Shown: positions 1 to 6,180 of the stretch, piece by piece
Position numbering within the stretch: the stretch's first letter is position 1
Layout: every line of letters begins with the position of its first letter
Origin: VRUE01 sp046733315
Lineage (GTDB): Bacteria > Actinomycetota > Thermoleophilia > Solirubrobacterales > 70-9
Direction of reading: 5' to 3'
Length of the DNA stretch: 17,399 nt
NCBI GenBank assembly: GCA_046733315.1
Contig: JBKPOV010000066.1
Span: 1 to 17,399, forward strand
Program-made: the position numbers and the translations under genes
The notes under the pieces: model-generated
The model's database searches: none
What the model was told of the DNA's origin: nothing
Seen by the model: the letters and a program-made list of their open reading frames with translations, nothing else

Positions 1-2
1 CC

Positions 3-482
3 CGCAAACAGGACCGCCGCCTCGCCGTCGCCCTGCTCGCCGGCGCGGTCTCGCACACGCCCGAGGGCGAAGAGGTGCTGCGCGGGGCGCGCATGCGGAT
101 GGCCCGCAAGCCCTCGGCGATCGCTCGCGAGCTGCTGCGCAACTTCCCCAAGGGTGGCAAGCGGCGCTCCAAACGCGGCAAGAAGCGGCCGAAGAAGGAC
201 GGCGCGGCGAACGGCGATGCCGTCGCGGCGAACGCGAGCAGCGCGGGAGCTGATCACGCCCAGCCGAATGAGGGCGCCCAGGAGGACGGCCGCACGCAGG
301 CGGATTCGGGCGCACCCGTCAAGCAAGAGACCAAGTCAAAAAAGCGCAGGAAAAGGACGAGGAAGCCGCGCAAAGACTCAGAGGCGCAGCTGGACCTCGC
401 CGGCACCGAGGCTGACGCGGTCGCCGCTGGGGACGACGACGACGAGGTTGCCGCGGTCGTCGATGCCGTCGGCGACTCCTGA
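3..482 (+). CDS. Unrecognised protein, C-terminal part, with charged low-complexity tail
   Basis: The frame is open from the left window edge to a TGA at 480-482, so the true start lies outside the window. The first 50 or so visible residues look like an ordinary helical segment (RRLAVALLAGAVSHTPEGEE, then a basic stretch ending in RELLRNFPKG). The rest is low complexity: an Arg/Lys-rich run (KRRSKRGKKRPKK), an Ala/Asn/Gly/Gln-rich linker, a second basic run (KSKKRRKRTRKPRK) and an acidic Asp-rich end (AAGDDDDEVAA). I do not recognise the family. The basic-then-acidic tail could bind nucleic acid or polyanions, which is only a guess. The last 105 bp overlap the 3' end of birA on the other strand, so the acidic tail is antisense to the birA C-terminal domain. 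The frame is likely real because it runs from the edge without a stop and its residue composition is coherent. Confidence 0.6.
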   Translation, partial: RKQDRRLAVALLAGAVSHTPEGEEVLRGARMRMARKPSAIARELLRNFPKGGKRRSKRGKKRPKKDGAANGDAVAANASSAGADHAQPNEGAQEDGRTQADSGAPVKQETKSKKRRKRTRKPRKDSEAQLDLAGTEADAVAAGDDDDEVAAVVDAVGDS

Positions 483-1163
483 GCCGTCCTCCCAGCTGAC
501 CTCGCGGCCGCGCAGGCCATCGCGGCGTCGCCACTCGGCGAGGACGTCGTCGTGTCGTGCCGAGACCCAGGTGTCGAGTTGGCGGTTCAGCTCTGCTGTG
601 GCGGTTGAGGGACCCGGGGGGAGTCCCGTCGGAGCAACAGCGGGGAGGCTCCGGCGGGACTCCCCCCGGCTCCCTGCGGGCGTGGCGAAGAGCGAGATCG
701 CCGGTTGACGGAGGTCGGCGGGGAACTCCTCCGGAGCGATGGAAAGATTCAAGCCGATGCCGATTACGGCCCAGCCGTCTTGTGGCTTGGCCTCGATCAG
801 GATGCCGGCGAGCTTGCGGCCCTCGAGCCAGACGTCGTTTGGCCACTTGACCTGGCAGTCGGCGTCGGGACGGAGGGCCTCCGCGGCAGCGCAGACCGCG
901 AGCGGCACGGAGAGGGGCAACAGCAGATGGCCCTCCTCGAGTGGCTTCAGGATCGCCGAGTAGAGCAGCGCTTTCCCTTCCGGCGCGGTCCAGACTCGCC
1001 CCTGCCGTCCCCGCCCCGCAGTCTGTTCGCGAGCAGTGACCACAGTCCCACCCGGCGCGCCCGCTTCGACCAGCTCGCGAGCCCGGCTGTTGGTCGAGTC
1101 GGTGACCCGGTAGTGCCGCTGCGGCACCCCAAACCTCTCTAGCGGTCGTACTTTCATCCGCAT
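378..1163 (-). CDS. birA: Biotin--[acetyl-CoA-carboxylase] ligase (BirA, no HTH domain)
   Basis: Joins biotin to the acceptor lysine of biotin carboxyl carrier proteins through biotinyl-AMP, in the cytoplasm. Visible family marks are TDSTN (residues 21-25), the biotin/ATP loop GRGRQGR (50-56), KWPND with the conserved Lys (about 106), GIGLNL (135-140) and a C-terminal SH3-like domain ending in GAGEVQLRL. There is no N-terminal winged helix, so this is a monofunctional ligase, not a repressor. Residues 163-186 are an insertion coded by palindrome E1 and lie in the linker before the C-terminal domain. The start is uncertain: ATG at 1163 or 1157 lies inside hairpin E2, and a GTG at 1127 has a GAGAGG six bases upstream. 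The FGVP stretch before TDSTN resembles the usual family start, which favours an ATG. It is the last gene of the ccm-hem cluster, and its 3' end overlaps the opposing gene by 105 bp. Confidence 0.93.
   Translation of the reverse strand: MRMKVRPLERFGVPQRHYRVTDSTNSRARELVEAGAPGGTVVTAREQTAGRGRQGRVWTAPEGKALLYSAILKPLEEGHLLLPLSVPLAVCAAAEALRPDADCQVKWPNDVWLEGRKLAGILIEAKPQDGWAVIGIGLNLSIAPEEFPADLRQPAISLFATPAGSRGESRRSLPAVAPTGLPPGPSTATAELNRQLDTWVSARHDDVLAEWRRRDGLRGREVSWEDGSGVADGIDDRGNLVVVVPSGDRVSLGAGEVQLRL
608..675. repeat. Palindromic element E1, in frame within birA
   Basis: Arms at 614-635 and 648-669 are complementary over 22 bp with a single mismatch, which is a G.U wobble in one strand. After one mismatched position, five more pairs (608-612 with 671-675) extend the stem. 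The loop is 12 nt (636-647). The element is read through by birA without a stop and supplies residues 163-186, rich in Arg, Ser, Pro and Gly. It lies between the catalytic and C-terminal domains, where an added loop could be tolerated. It resembles in concept the Rickettsia palindromic elements that insert into coding genes; no sequence relationship is claimed. Confidence 0.85.
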
Positions 1164-1184
1164 AGCGGCGGGAAGTGCGACCGC
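1142..1184. repeat. Palindromic element E2 (CGCATAGCGG core family)
   Basis: Stem 1142-1153 with 1173-1184 is 12 bp, closed apart from one T/G wobble. The core CGCATAGCGGCGGGAA at 1159-1174 is shared exactly with E3 at 1230-1245. An inner CCGC-ATA-GCGG hairpin can form at 1158-1168. The element covers both candidate ATG starts of birA, so in the operon mRNA it could fold over or replace the initiation region. The left arm begins with the same GGTCGTA as E3. Confidence 0.8.
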
Positions 1185-1215
1185 GACCGCATCAGAGGGC
1201 GCATCTCGGCTTTAG

Positions 1216-1252
1216 GTCGTAGTTCTGGTCGCATAGCGGCGGGAACTACGAC
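1216..1252. repeat. Palindromic element E3 (CGCATAGCGG core family)
   Basis: A perfect 10-bp stem (1216-1225 with 1243-1252) encloses the core shared with E2. It begins one base beyond the stop codon of cobA/hemD and lies in the 90-bp spacer to birA. Relative to E2 one stem pair is swapped (C-G in E2 at 1151/1175, G-C here at 1222/1246), and the E2 T/G wobble is a T-A pair here. This is the pattern expected if the fold is maintained. Confidence 0.8.
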
Positions 1253-1253
1253 A

Positions 1254-2813
1254 TCACGGGGAGGCGTCGGCTAGGAGGGCGGCGACAAGGCCGTCGACGT
1301 CGTGGCGCTTGGCTTCGGCGTGGACTTCGAGGCCGGCGTCCTTCGCGGCCTCGCTTGTTACTGGGCCGATCGAGACGATGCGGGCGGCGCTGGGGAAGCG
1401 GTCGCCGAGGGCGTGGGTCAGGTTGCGGACGGTGGACGACGAGGTGAAGGTGACGTAGTCGGCACTCTGGGCGGCCTCGACCGCCTCGGCGCTTGGTTCC
1501 TCGCGCACCGTCTCGTAGAGGGCGACGACGTCGACCTCGGCGCCGCGGTTTGCAAGATGCTCAGGGATCACGTCGCGCGCCTCGGCGGCGCGGGCGACGA
1601 GGACGCGCTTGCCGGCGATGTCGACCTGGGCGAGCGCCTCGATTAGAGACTCGGCGACGAAGCGCTTCGGAACGATGTCGGCGCTGATGCCGCACTTCGC
1701 CAGCGCCCGCGCGGTGCCCGGACCGATCGCTGCGATGGTTGTGCCGGTCTTCGCCGCACCGCCCGATCTCACTTCTCCTACCTGCTTCTTTTCCGTGGCG
1801 CCGAGCGCTCGCGCATCAAGTCCCGCGACACGCATCGCCTCGAAGAGCAGGCGCACCCCGTTGGGGCTGGTCAGCACGATCAGGCTGTAGTCCCGAATCC
1901 GCTCGACCGCGCTTCGCACCTCATCGCCTTCGATCCTCGGCTCGACTCTGATCGCTGGCAGCTCGACCACTTCGGCACCGAGCTCCCGCAGGCGCCGGGC
2001 CAGTCCGCTCGCTTGCGCGCGGGCGCGCGTGACGACGACGCGCCGTCCATAGAGAGGGCGGCGCTCCAACCATGCGAGCGACTCGCGTCGCTCCACCACC
2101 GGCCCGACGACGATCAGGGCGGGCGCGCCGATTCCCTCGCGCGCGACCGCGTCGGCGAGCGTGGCGAGAGTGGCGACGACAGTGCGCTGGCCGTCCATCG
2201 TGCCGCGCTCCACCGCGGCGGCGGCCTGACCCGCATCGCGCCCGGCCTCGATCAGCGCCGCCGCGTTGTCGGCGAGCCGCTTCACCCCCATGTAGAAGAC
2301 GAGCGTGCCGGGAAAGCGGGCCAGCGCCTCCCAGTCGAGCGCGCTCTCCTCCTTCTCGGGGTCCTCGTGACCGGTGACGAAGGCGACGGCCGAGGCATCG
2401 TTGCGATGGGTGACCGGGATGCCGGCGTAGGCGGTGGCGGCAACGCCGGCGGTGACCCCCGGCACGACCTCGAACTCGACCCCGGCCGCACGCAGCGCTT
2501 CCCCCTCCTCACCGCCGCGCCCGAAGACGAACGGGTCGCCGCCCTTGAGCCGGACCACACTCTTGCCCGCGCGAGCCGCCTCGATCAGTCGCTCCCCGAT
2601 CTCCTCCTGCGGGACCGACGGCTTGCCGGGGGCCTTGCCGACATAGACCAGCTCCGCGTCCTGCCGCGCCCCGTCAAGCGCGCCCGGTGGGATCAACCGG
2701 TCGTAGTAGACCGCGTCGGCCGAACCGATCAGCTCCAGCGACCGCGCCGTCATCAGGCCCGGGTCCCCAGGGCCGGCACCGACCAGATACACAACCCCCG
2801 CCCGGCAGTTCAT
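1254..2813 (-). CDS. cobA-hemD: Fused uroporphyrinogen-III C-methyltransferase / uroporphyrinogen-III synthase
   Basis: Two enzymes in one 519-residue chain. Residues about 7-250 are the SUMT (CobA) domain, which makes precorrin-2 from uroporphyrinogen III with two SAM. The evidence is VYLVGAGPGDPGL near the N-terminus, VVRLKGGDPFVFGRGGEE (86-103) and GIPVTHR (131-137). Residues about 255-515 are HemD, which closes and inverts ring D of hydroxymethylbilane; visible marks are GRRVVVTRARAQASGLARRL, LIVLTSPNGV and YVTFTSSSTV. The fusion is common in Gram-positive and actinobacterial heme clusters. The gene follows hemC, so the product of HemC passes straight to this protein. Residues about 338-359 form a Lys/Thr-rich insertion before AAIGPGTA that looks out of place. 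The ATG at 2811-2813 starts just ahead of the first strand; a GTG at V7 or V8 is possible. Confidence 0.93.
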   Translation of the reverse strand: MNCRAGVVYLVGAGPGDPGLMTARSLELIGSADAVYYDRLIPPGALDGARQDAELVYVGKAPGKPSVPQEEIGERLIEAARAGKSVVRLKGGDPFVFGRGGEEGEALRAAGVEFEVVPGVTAGVAATAYAGIPVTHRNDASAVAFVTGHEDPEKEESALDWEALARFPGTLVFYMGVKRLADNAAALIEAGRDAGQAAAAVERGTMDGQRTVVATLATLADAVAREGIGAPALIVVGPVVERRESLAWLERRPLYGRRVVVTRARAQASGLARRLRELGAEVVELPAIRVEPRIEGDEVRSAVERIRDYSLIVLTSPNGVRLLFEAMRVAGLDARALGATEKKQVGEVRSGGAAKTGTTIAAIGPGTARALAKCGISADIVPKRFVAESLIEALAQVDIAGKRVLVARAAEARDVIPEHLANRGAEVDVVALYETVREEPSAEAVEAAQSADYVTFTSSSTVRNLTHALGDRFPSAARIVSIGPVTSEAAKDAGLEVHAEAKRHDVDGLVAALLADASP

Positions 2814-2831
2814 CCGCCCGGCCCCAGGGGG

Positions 2832-2875
2832 GTGTCTGAGCTAAGGGGGGGTATATGACGCCTAAGCTCAGACAC
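2832..2875. repeat. Palindromic element E4 between hemC and cobA-hemD
   Basis: Arms 2832-2846 and 2861-2875 pair over 15 bp with one internal mismatch. The loop is 14 nt and begins with a run of G. The element supplies the stop codon (2868-2870) and the last codons of hemC and fills nearly all of the 54-bp spacer to cobA/hemD. In the operon transcript it would form a stable hairpin directly after hemC. Its loop has no close relative elsewhere in the window. Confidence 0.8.
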
Positions 2876-3755
2876 GTCCAGTCCACTTCTCCGCCCGGTC
2901 GAGAAGGTCGCGGGCCTCGACATCGAGTAGGCGCTTGGCGAGTTCGGCGCCGAGGGCGGTGGGCTCGGTCGAGTCGCCTTCGATGTGGTCGCGGATCCAC
3001 TCGCTGCCGTCGGGCAGTCCAACGAAGGCGTCGAGGCGCATCCGGTCGTGTTGGGCATCGACTTTCCCGTGCACGCCAATCGGGCTGGCGCAGGTGGCGC
3101 CGAGCAGGGCGACGACGGTGCGCTCGGCGGTTAGCTCGCGCAGCGCTGCTTCGTCGACGAGTGGGTCGACCGCGCGCAGGGCCCCTTCGTCCTCAGCGCG
3201 GATCTGCAGCATCAGCACCCCCTGTCCGGACGCCGGGGTCATCGACTCCTCCGGGATCGGGAAGGCGATCTCCTCGGCGCGTCCCAGCCGGCGCAGGCCG
3301 GCGACCGCGAGCACGATCGCGTCGAACCTGCCCTCGGCGAGCTTGCGCAGCCGTGTGTCGACGTTGCCGTGCAGCTCGCGCACGTCAAGGTCGGGACGGG
3401 CGGCGAGCAGCTGGGCTTGCCGCCGCAGGCTCGCAGTGCCAACCTTGGCACCCTCCGGCACCTCGTCGAGCGAAGACCCGACCCCGATCCAAGCATCGCG
3501 CGCGTCCTCACGCTCTGGCACCGCGGCCAACATCAGCCCCTCGGTCAGCTCAGCCGGCAAGTCCTTGGCCGAGTGCACCCCAATCTCCGCCTCACCGTCG
3601 AGTAGCGCCCGCTCAACCCCCCGCACAAACCGCGCCTTGTCCTCAGCCCCGCCATCGGCGCCGACCTCAACCAGCTCAGCTCCGCCCAACATCTCCGCCA
3701 CCTGGCCGGCCTGGGCCATTGCCAGTGCGCTCCCGCGTGTAGCAATCCGAAGCAT
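2868..3755 (-). CDS. hemC: Hydroxymethylbilane synthase (porphobilinogen deaminase)
   Basis: Condenses four porphobilinogen molecules into hydroxymethylbilane. The 295-residue chain starts at MLRIATRGSALAMAQA, the classic HemC N-terminus, so I use the ATG at 3753-3755. The frame stays open for 31 more codons upstream, but that stretch is translated repeat E5 and is not HemC-like. Conserved marks are VHSAKDLP with the catalytic Asp (about 65), GTASLRRQAQL, ELHGNVDTRLRKL, the stretch SGQGVLMLQ, and the cofactor cysteine in LLGATCASPIG (about 222). The gene lies between hemA and cobA/hemD on the same strand. Both spacers are occupied by palindromes (E5 upstream, E4 downstream), and E4 supplies the final residues and stop. 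Confidence 0.95.
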   Translation of the reverse strand: MLRIATRGSALAMAQAGQVAEMLGGAELVEVGADGGAEDKARFVRGVERALLDGEAEIGVHSAKDLPAELTEGLMLAAVPEREDARDAWIGVGSSLDEVPEGAKVGTASLRRQAQLLAARPDLDVRELHGNVDTRLRKLAEGRFDAIVLAVAGLRRLGRAEEIAFPIPEESMTPASGQGVLMLQIRAEDEGALRAVDPLVDEAALRELTAERTVVALLGATCASPIGVHGKVDAQHDRMRLDAFVGLPDGSEWIRDHIEGDSTEPTALGAELAKRLLDVEARDLLDRAEKWTGRV

Positions 3756-3766
3756 CAGCGTACGTG

Positions 3767-3883
3767 CCGGGCCAATCCCGGTAGGGGTGGAACGTCTTGT
3801 ACTTTTTGGGCAAGCGCTTGCGGCGTCAGCAGGTAACTCTCCACCCAAAAAGTTAAGTGGAACCCCTACCGGGATTGGCCCGG
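3767..3883. repeat. Palindromic element E5, structured 117-bp repeat (E5/E9 family)
   Basis: The outer stem 3767-3788 with 3862-3883 is perfect over 22 bp. The six innermost pairs (AGGGGT with ACCCCT) are shared with E9; the other 16 are unrelated to E9. Inside, ACTTTTTGGG at 3801-3810 pairs with CCCAAAAAGT at 3844-3853. A variable tip carries the shared GCGGCG(T/C)CAGC. The element lies between hemA and hemC. On the minus strand its conserved CTTAACTTTTT supplies the hemA stop codon, and its outer arm codes the last hemA residues. Possible roles are a mobile palindromic unit, an RNA processing or stability element, or a terminator-like structure. No T-rich tail follows the outer stem. Confidence 0.85.
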
Positions 3884-5196
3884 GGGAACTCGGTCACATT
3901 TGAGCCCGCCTCCCCCTCCGGCTCCGTCTCAACATCCAGCCCGAACAGCTCCCGCAGCGCGCTGACATAGAAATACGCCTCGTCACTGCCCGCCGACCGC
4001 CTCATGCGCAGCGTCGGCTCATGCAAGAGTCGCGAGGCAATCGCCTTCGCCATCACGCTCAGCCGCTCCCGGTCGGCCTCGCCGAGATCCTCCCAGCGCC
4101 CCTCGTTCTCGGCCAGCACGCGGCGGACGATCTCATCCGCGTGCTCGCGCAGCGCGGCGATCGTCGGCACGACCTCGAGCGAGGAGAGCCAGCGCTCGAA
4201 GCGGTCCTGCTCAGCGTCGAGCAGGCGCTCGGCCCGCCGCGCCTCGGCCTCGCGGCCGCCGGTGTTGCGAGCGACGATCTGCTGAACGTCGTCGATGTCG
4301 TGGAGGCTGACCCCGGCGATCTCGCGGCAGGCCGGCTCGATGTCGCGCGGCACGGCGATGTCGACCAGCAGCAGCGGCCGGCCCCCGCGGGTCCGCATCA
4401 CCTGCTCGAGGTCGTCGCGCTCGACGATGTGGTGCGGCGAGTTGGTCGCCGAGACGACGATATCGGCCTGCTCGAGCTGCTCAGGCAGCTCCTCGAAGCG
4501 GACGGCGTTGCCTTCGAAGCGCTGGGCGAGGCCGATCGCCCGGTCGTAGTGGCGGTTGGCGACGAAGACCGTGGCGACGCCGCGCCGGACGAGGGCGCGG
4601 GCGACCAGCTCGGCCGTCTCGCCGGCGCCGATCACCAGCACGCGACGCGCGGCGAGGTCGCCGAGCGTGTGCCGCGCCAGCTCCACGGCGACGGAGGGGA
4701 TCGAGACGTTTTTCTCGCTGATCCCGGTCTCATCACGGGCCCGTCCGCCGGCGGCGAGGGCGCCGCGGAAGAGGCGGTTGAGGATCGGCCCGGTGCCGCC
4801 CTCGACTAGCGCCAGCTCGTATGCGCGTTTGACCTGGCCCTGGATCTCGGCCTCGCCGACGATCATCGAGTCGAGCCCGGCGGTGACGCGGAAGAGGTGG
4901 CGGACGGCGTCGCCCGAGCGCAACGAGTAGAGGTGGCCGAGCAGCTCGGTGGGGCGGATCTCGGCCTGGCGGGTGAGCACGCCGAGGGCGGTCGACTCGG
5001 CCTCGACCGGGTCGGAAACGACCAGATAGAGCTCGGTGCGATTGCAGGTCGAGATCGCGGCGGCCTCGTGGATGCCGGCGACGTCGGTCAGCTCACGCAG
5101 GGCGCCCGCCGCCCGCCCCTCGGTCAGCGAGAGACGCTCGCGCAGGTCCAGCGGGGCTGTCTTGTGGGAGACACCCAGCGCAAGGAGCTCAGACAT
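3853..5196 (-). CDS. hemA: Glutamyl-tRNA reductase
   Basis: Reduces glutamyl-tRNA(Glu) with NADPH to glutamate-1-semialdehyde, the first committed step of C5-pathway tetrapyrrole synthesis. The 447-residue chain has the usual order: an N-terminal catalytic domain with LGVSHKTAPLDLRE and the active cysteine in STCNRTELYL (Cys51); GLDSMIVGEAEIQGQVKRAY; an NADPH fold with RVLVIGAGETAELVARAL; and a C-terminal dimerisation helix ending in YFYVSALRELFGL. An AGGAGGTC ribosome site lies seven bases before the ATG. The start overlaps the end of ccmD by 8 bp, which points to translational coupling. The last residues (about ANPGRGST) and the stop are coded inside repeat E5, so the original C-terminus may have been replaced or extended. 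hemB and hemL are not in the window. Confidence 0.96.
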   Translation of the reverse strand: MSELLALGVSHKTAPLDLRERLSLTEGRAAGALRELTDVAGIHEAAAISTCNRTELYLVVSDPVEAESTALGVLTRQAEIRPTELLGHLYSLRSGDAVRHLFRVTAGLDSMIVGEAEIQGQVKRAYELALVEGGTGPILNRLFRGALAAGGRARDETGISEKNVSIPSVAVELARHTLGDLAARRVLVIGAGETAELVARALVRRGVATVFVANRHYDRAIGLAQRFEGNAVRFEELPEQLEQADIVVSATNSPHHIVERDDLEQVMRTRGGRPLLLVDIAVPRDIEPACREIAGVSLHDIDDVQQIVARNTGGREAEARRAERLLDAEQDRFERWLSSLEVVPTIAALREHADEIVRRVLAENEGRWEDLGEADRERLSVMAKAIASRLLHEPTLRMRRSAGSDEAYFYVSALRELFGLDVETEPEGEAGSNVTEFPRANPGRGST

Positions 5197-5422
5197 CGGC
5201 GCTGACCTCCTCGCGATCGGTCGTGGCGGCGCCCTCGCCGTCGGCGCGGTGCTCGGCGAAGCCGGCCAGCTCGCGCAGCTCCCTCTCCATGCGCTGAAGT
5301 TTGCTCGCCATGATCGCGACGTAGACGACGATCAGGACGAGGAAGACGACGTAGGCGCCGGCGACGTACTTGCCGGCCTCGTCGAGCGGCAGCGCGGGCG
5401 CGGCAACGAGCAGGTCGATCAC
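5189..5422 (-). CDS. ccmD: CcmD-like small membrane protein
   Basis: A 77-residue protein with one membrane segment at about residues 17-40 (YVAGAYVVFLVLIVVYVAIM), followed by a short basic and coiled region (SKLQRMERELREL) and an acidic tail. In Ccm systems CcmD is a small one-segment protein that helps CcmABC release heme-loaded CcmE. The family is short and poorly conserved, so the call rests on size, topology and position directly after ccmC. The GTG start abuts the ccmC stop codon and has a strong GGAGGTGA ribosome site (5428-5435). The 3' end overlaps hemA by 8 bp. Confidence 0.7.
   Translation of the reverse strand: MIDLLVAAPALPLDEAGKYVAGAYVVFLVLIVVYVAIMASKLQRMERELRELAGFAEHRADGEGAATTDREEVSADV
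5204..5211 (-). promoter_or_regulatory. Ribosome binding site of hemA
   Basis: AGGAGGTC on the minus strand, seven bases before the hemA ATG at 5196 and inside the end of ccmD. It fixes the hemA start and supports coupled translation of the two genes. Confidence 0.75.
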
Positions 5423-6148
5423 CTAGCTCACCTCCGGCGCAATCCGCGAGCCGCCGCCCCCCGGCGCGGGAGCGTCGAGCGCCCGGCGCAGGCGCTTCAG
5501 CTGCCCGGAGGTGCTCTTCGCCGTCAGCTCGAGCTTGACCAGCGTCACCCAGAGCAGCGCCATCGCCGCCAGGCTGACGAGGAAGGTCAGCATCATCGAC
5601 CCCGGCAGCCCACCGTTGGTCGTGGCGAAGACGCGCGGGTGGACGAGGCTCTCGGCGAGCCGCACCGCCATGAAGTTAAGCGGCACGAAGGCGCCGGCGG
5701 TGACGGCGAAGACCGAGGCGTAGCGCGCCTGGCGCTCGGGGTCCTCGATCGCGTAGCGGAAGGGGTAGTAGGTCGCGTACATCAGGAAGACGATCAGGAA
5801 GCTGACCAGGGTCGGCTCGGCCCAGACCCACCAGTGCCCCCAGGAGGCCTTGGCCCAGATCGAGCCGGTGATCAAGACGGCGACGCCGAAGATCACCGAC
5901 ATGTGGATCGAGACGTATGAGTAGGCGTCCCAGCGGCGGTTGCCGCTGCGCAGGTGGAAGATCGCGAAGACGCCGCCGACGACGAAGCCGATCAGCGCCG
6001 TGATCGCCAGCGGCACGTGCAGGTAGAAGATCTTCTGGATGAAGCCCTGGTCGGCGTCGAGCGGGGCGTAGAAGAAGACCAGCGTGAGCGCGCCGGCGAT
6101 CGCGACGACGGTCGCGATCGAGAGGGGTCTGAGTCCTTTGCCGTACAT
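5423..6148 (-). CDS. ccmC: Heme export/handling protein CcmC (HemeHandling/CcsA-type membrane protein)
   Basis: A 241-residue polytopic protein with about six membrane segments. CcmC presents heme to the CcmE chaperone during cytochrome c maturation. The Trp-rich heme-binding motif is visible as ASWGHWWVWAEPTLVSF, a variant of the WGxWWVWDxR type. Flanking histidines typical of the family lie in IFYLHVPLAI and in SLVHPRVF. The C-terminus is cytoplasmic and basic, with a Gly/Pro-rich end. It follows ccmB by 32 bp and abuts ccmD. The ATG at 6148 precedes the first membrane segment; no good ribosome site is seen. Confidence 0.88.
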   Translation of the reverse strand: MYGKGLRPLSIATVVAIAGALTLVFFYAPLDADQGFIQKIFYLHVPLAITALIGFVVGGVFAIFHLRSGNRRWDAYSYVSIHMSVIFGVAVLITGSIWAKASWGHWWVWAEPTLVSFLIVFLMYATYYPFRYAIEDPERQARYASVFAVTAGAFVPLNFMAVRLAESLVHPRVFATTNGGLPGSMMLTFLVSLAAMALLWVTLVKLELTAKSTSGQLKRLRRALDAPAPGGGGSRIAPEVS

Positions 6149-6180
6149 GCGTAATTTCGCGGTGGGAGGCGGCCTGCGCG

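Noticed and set aside
2013..2858. Long plus-strand open frame opposite cobA/hemD
   Set aside because: Shadow of a high-GC gene: its composition is Arg/Asp/Gly-rich without domains, and the minus-strand protein is clearly real.
3756..3848. 31-codon N-terminal extension of HemC
   Set aside because: It is translation of repeat E5; the ATG at 3755 gives the exact family N-terminus MLRIATRGSALA.
5036..5920. 294-codon plus-strand frame opposite hemA, ccmD and ccmC
   Set aside because: Spans three real minus-strand genes and has no domain.
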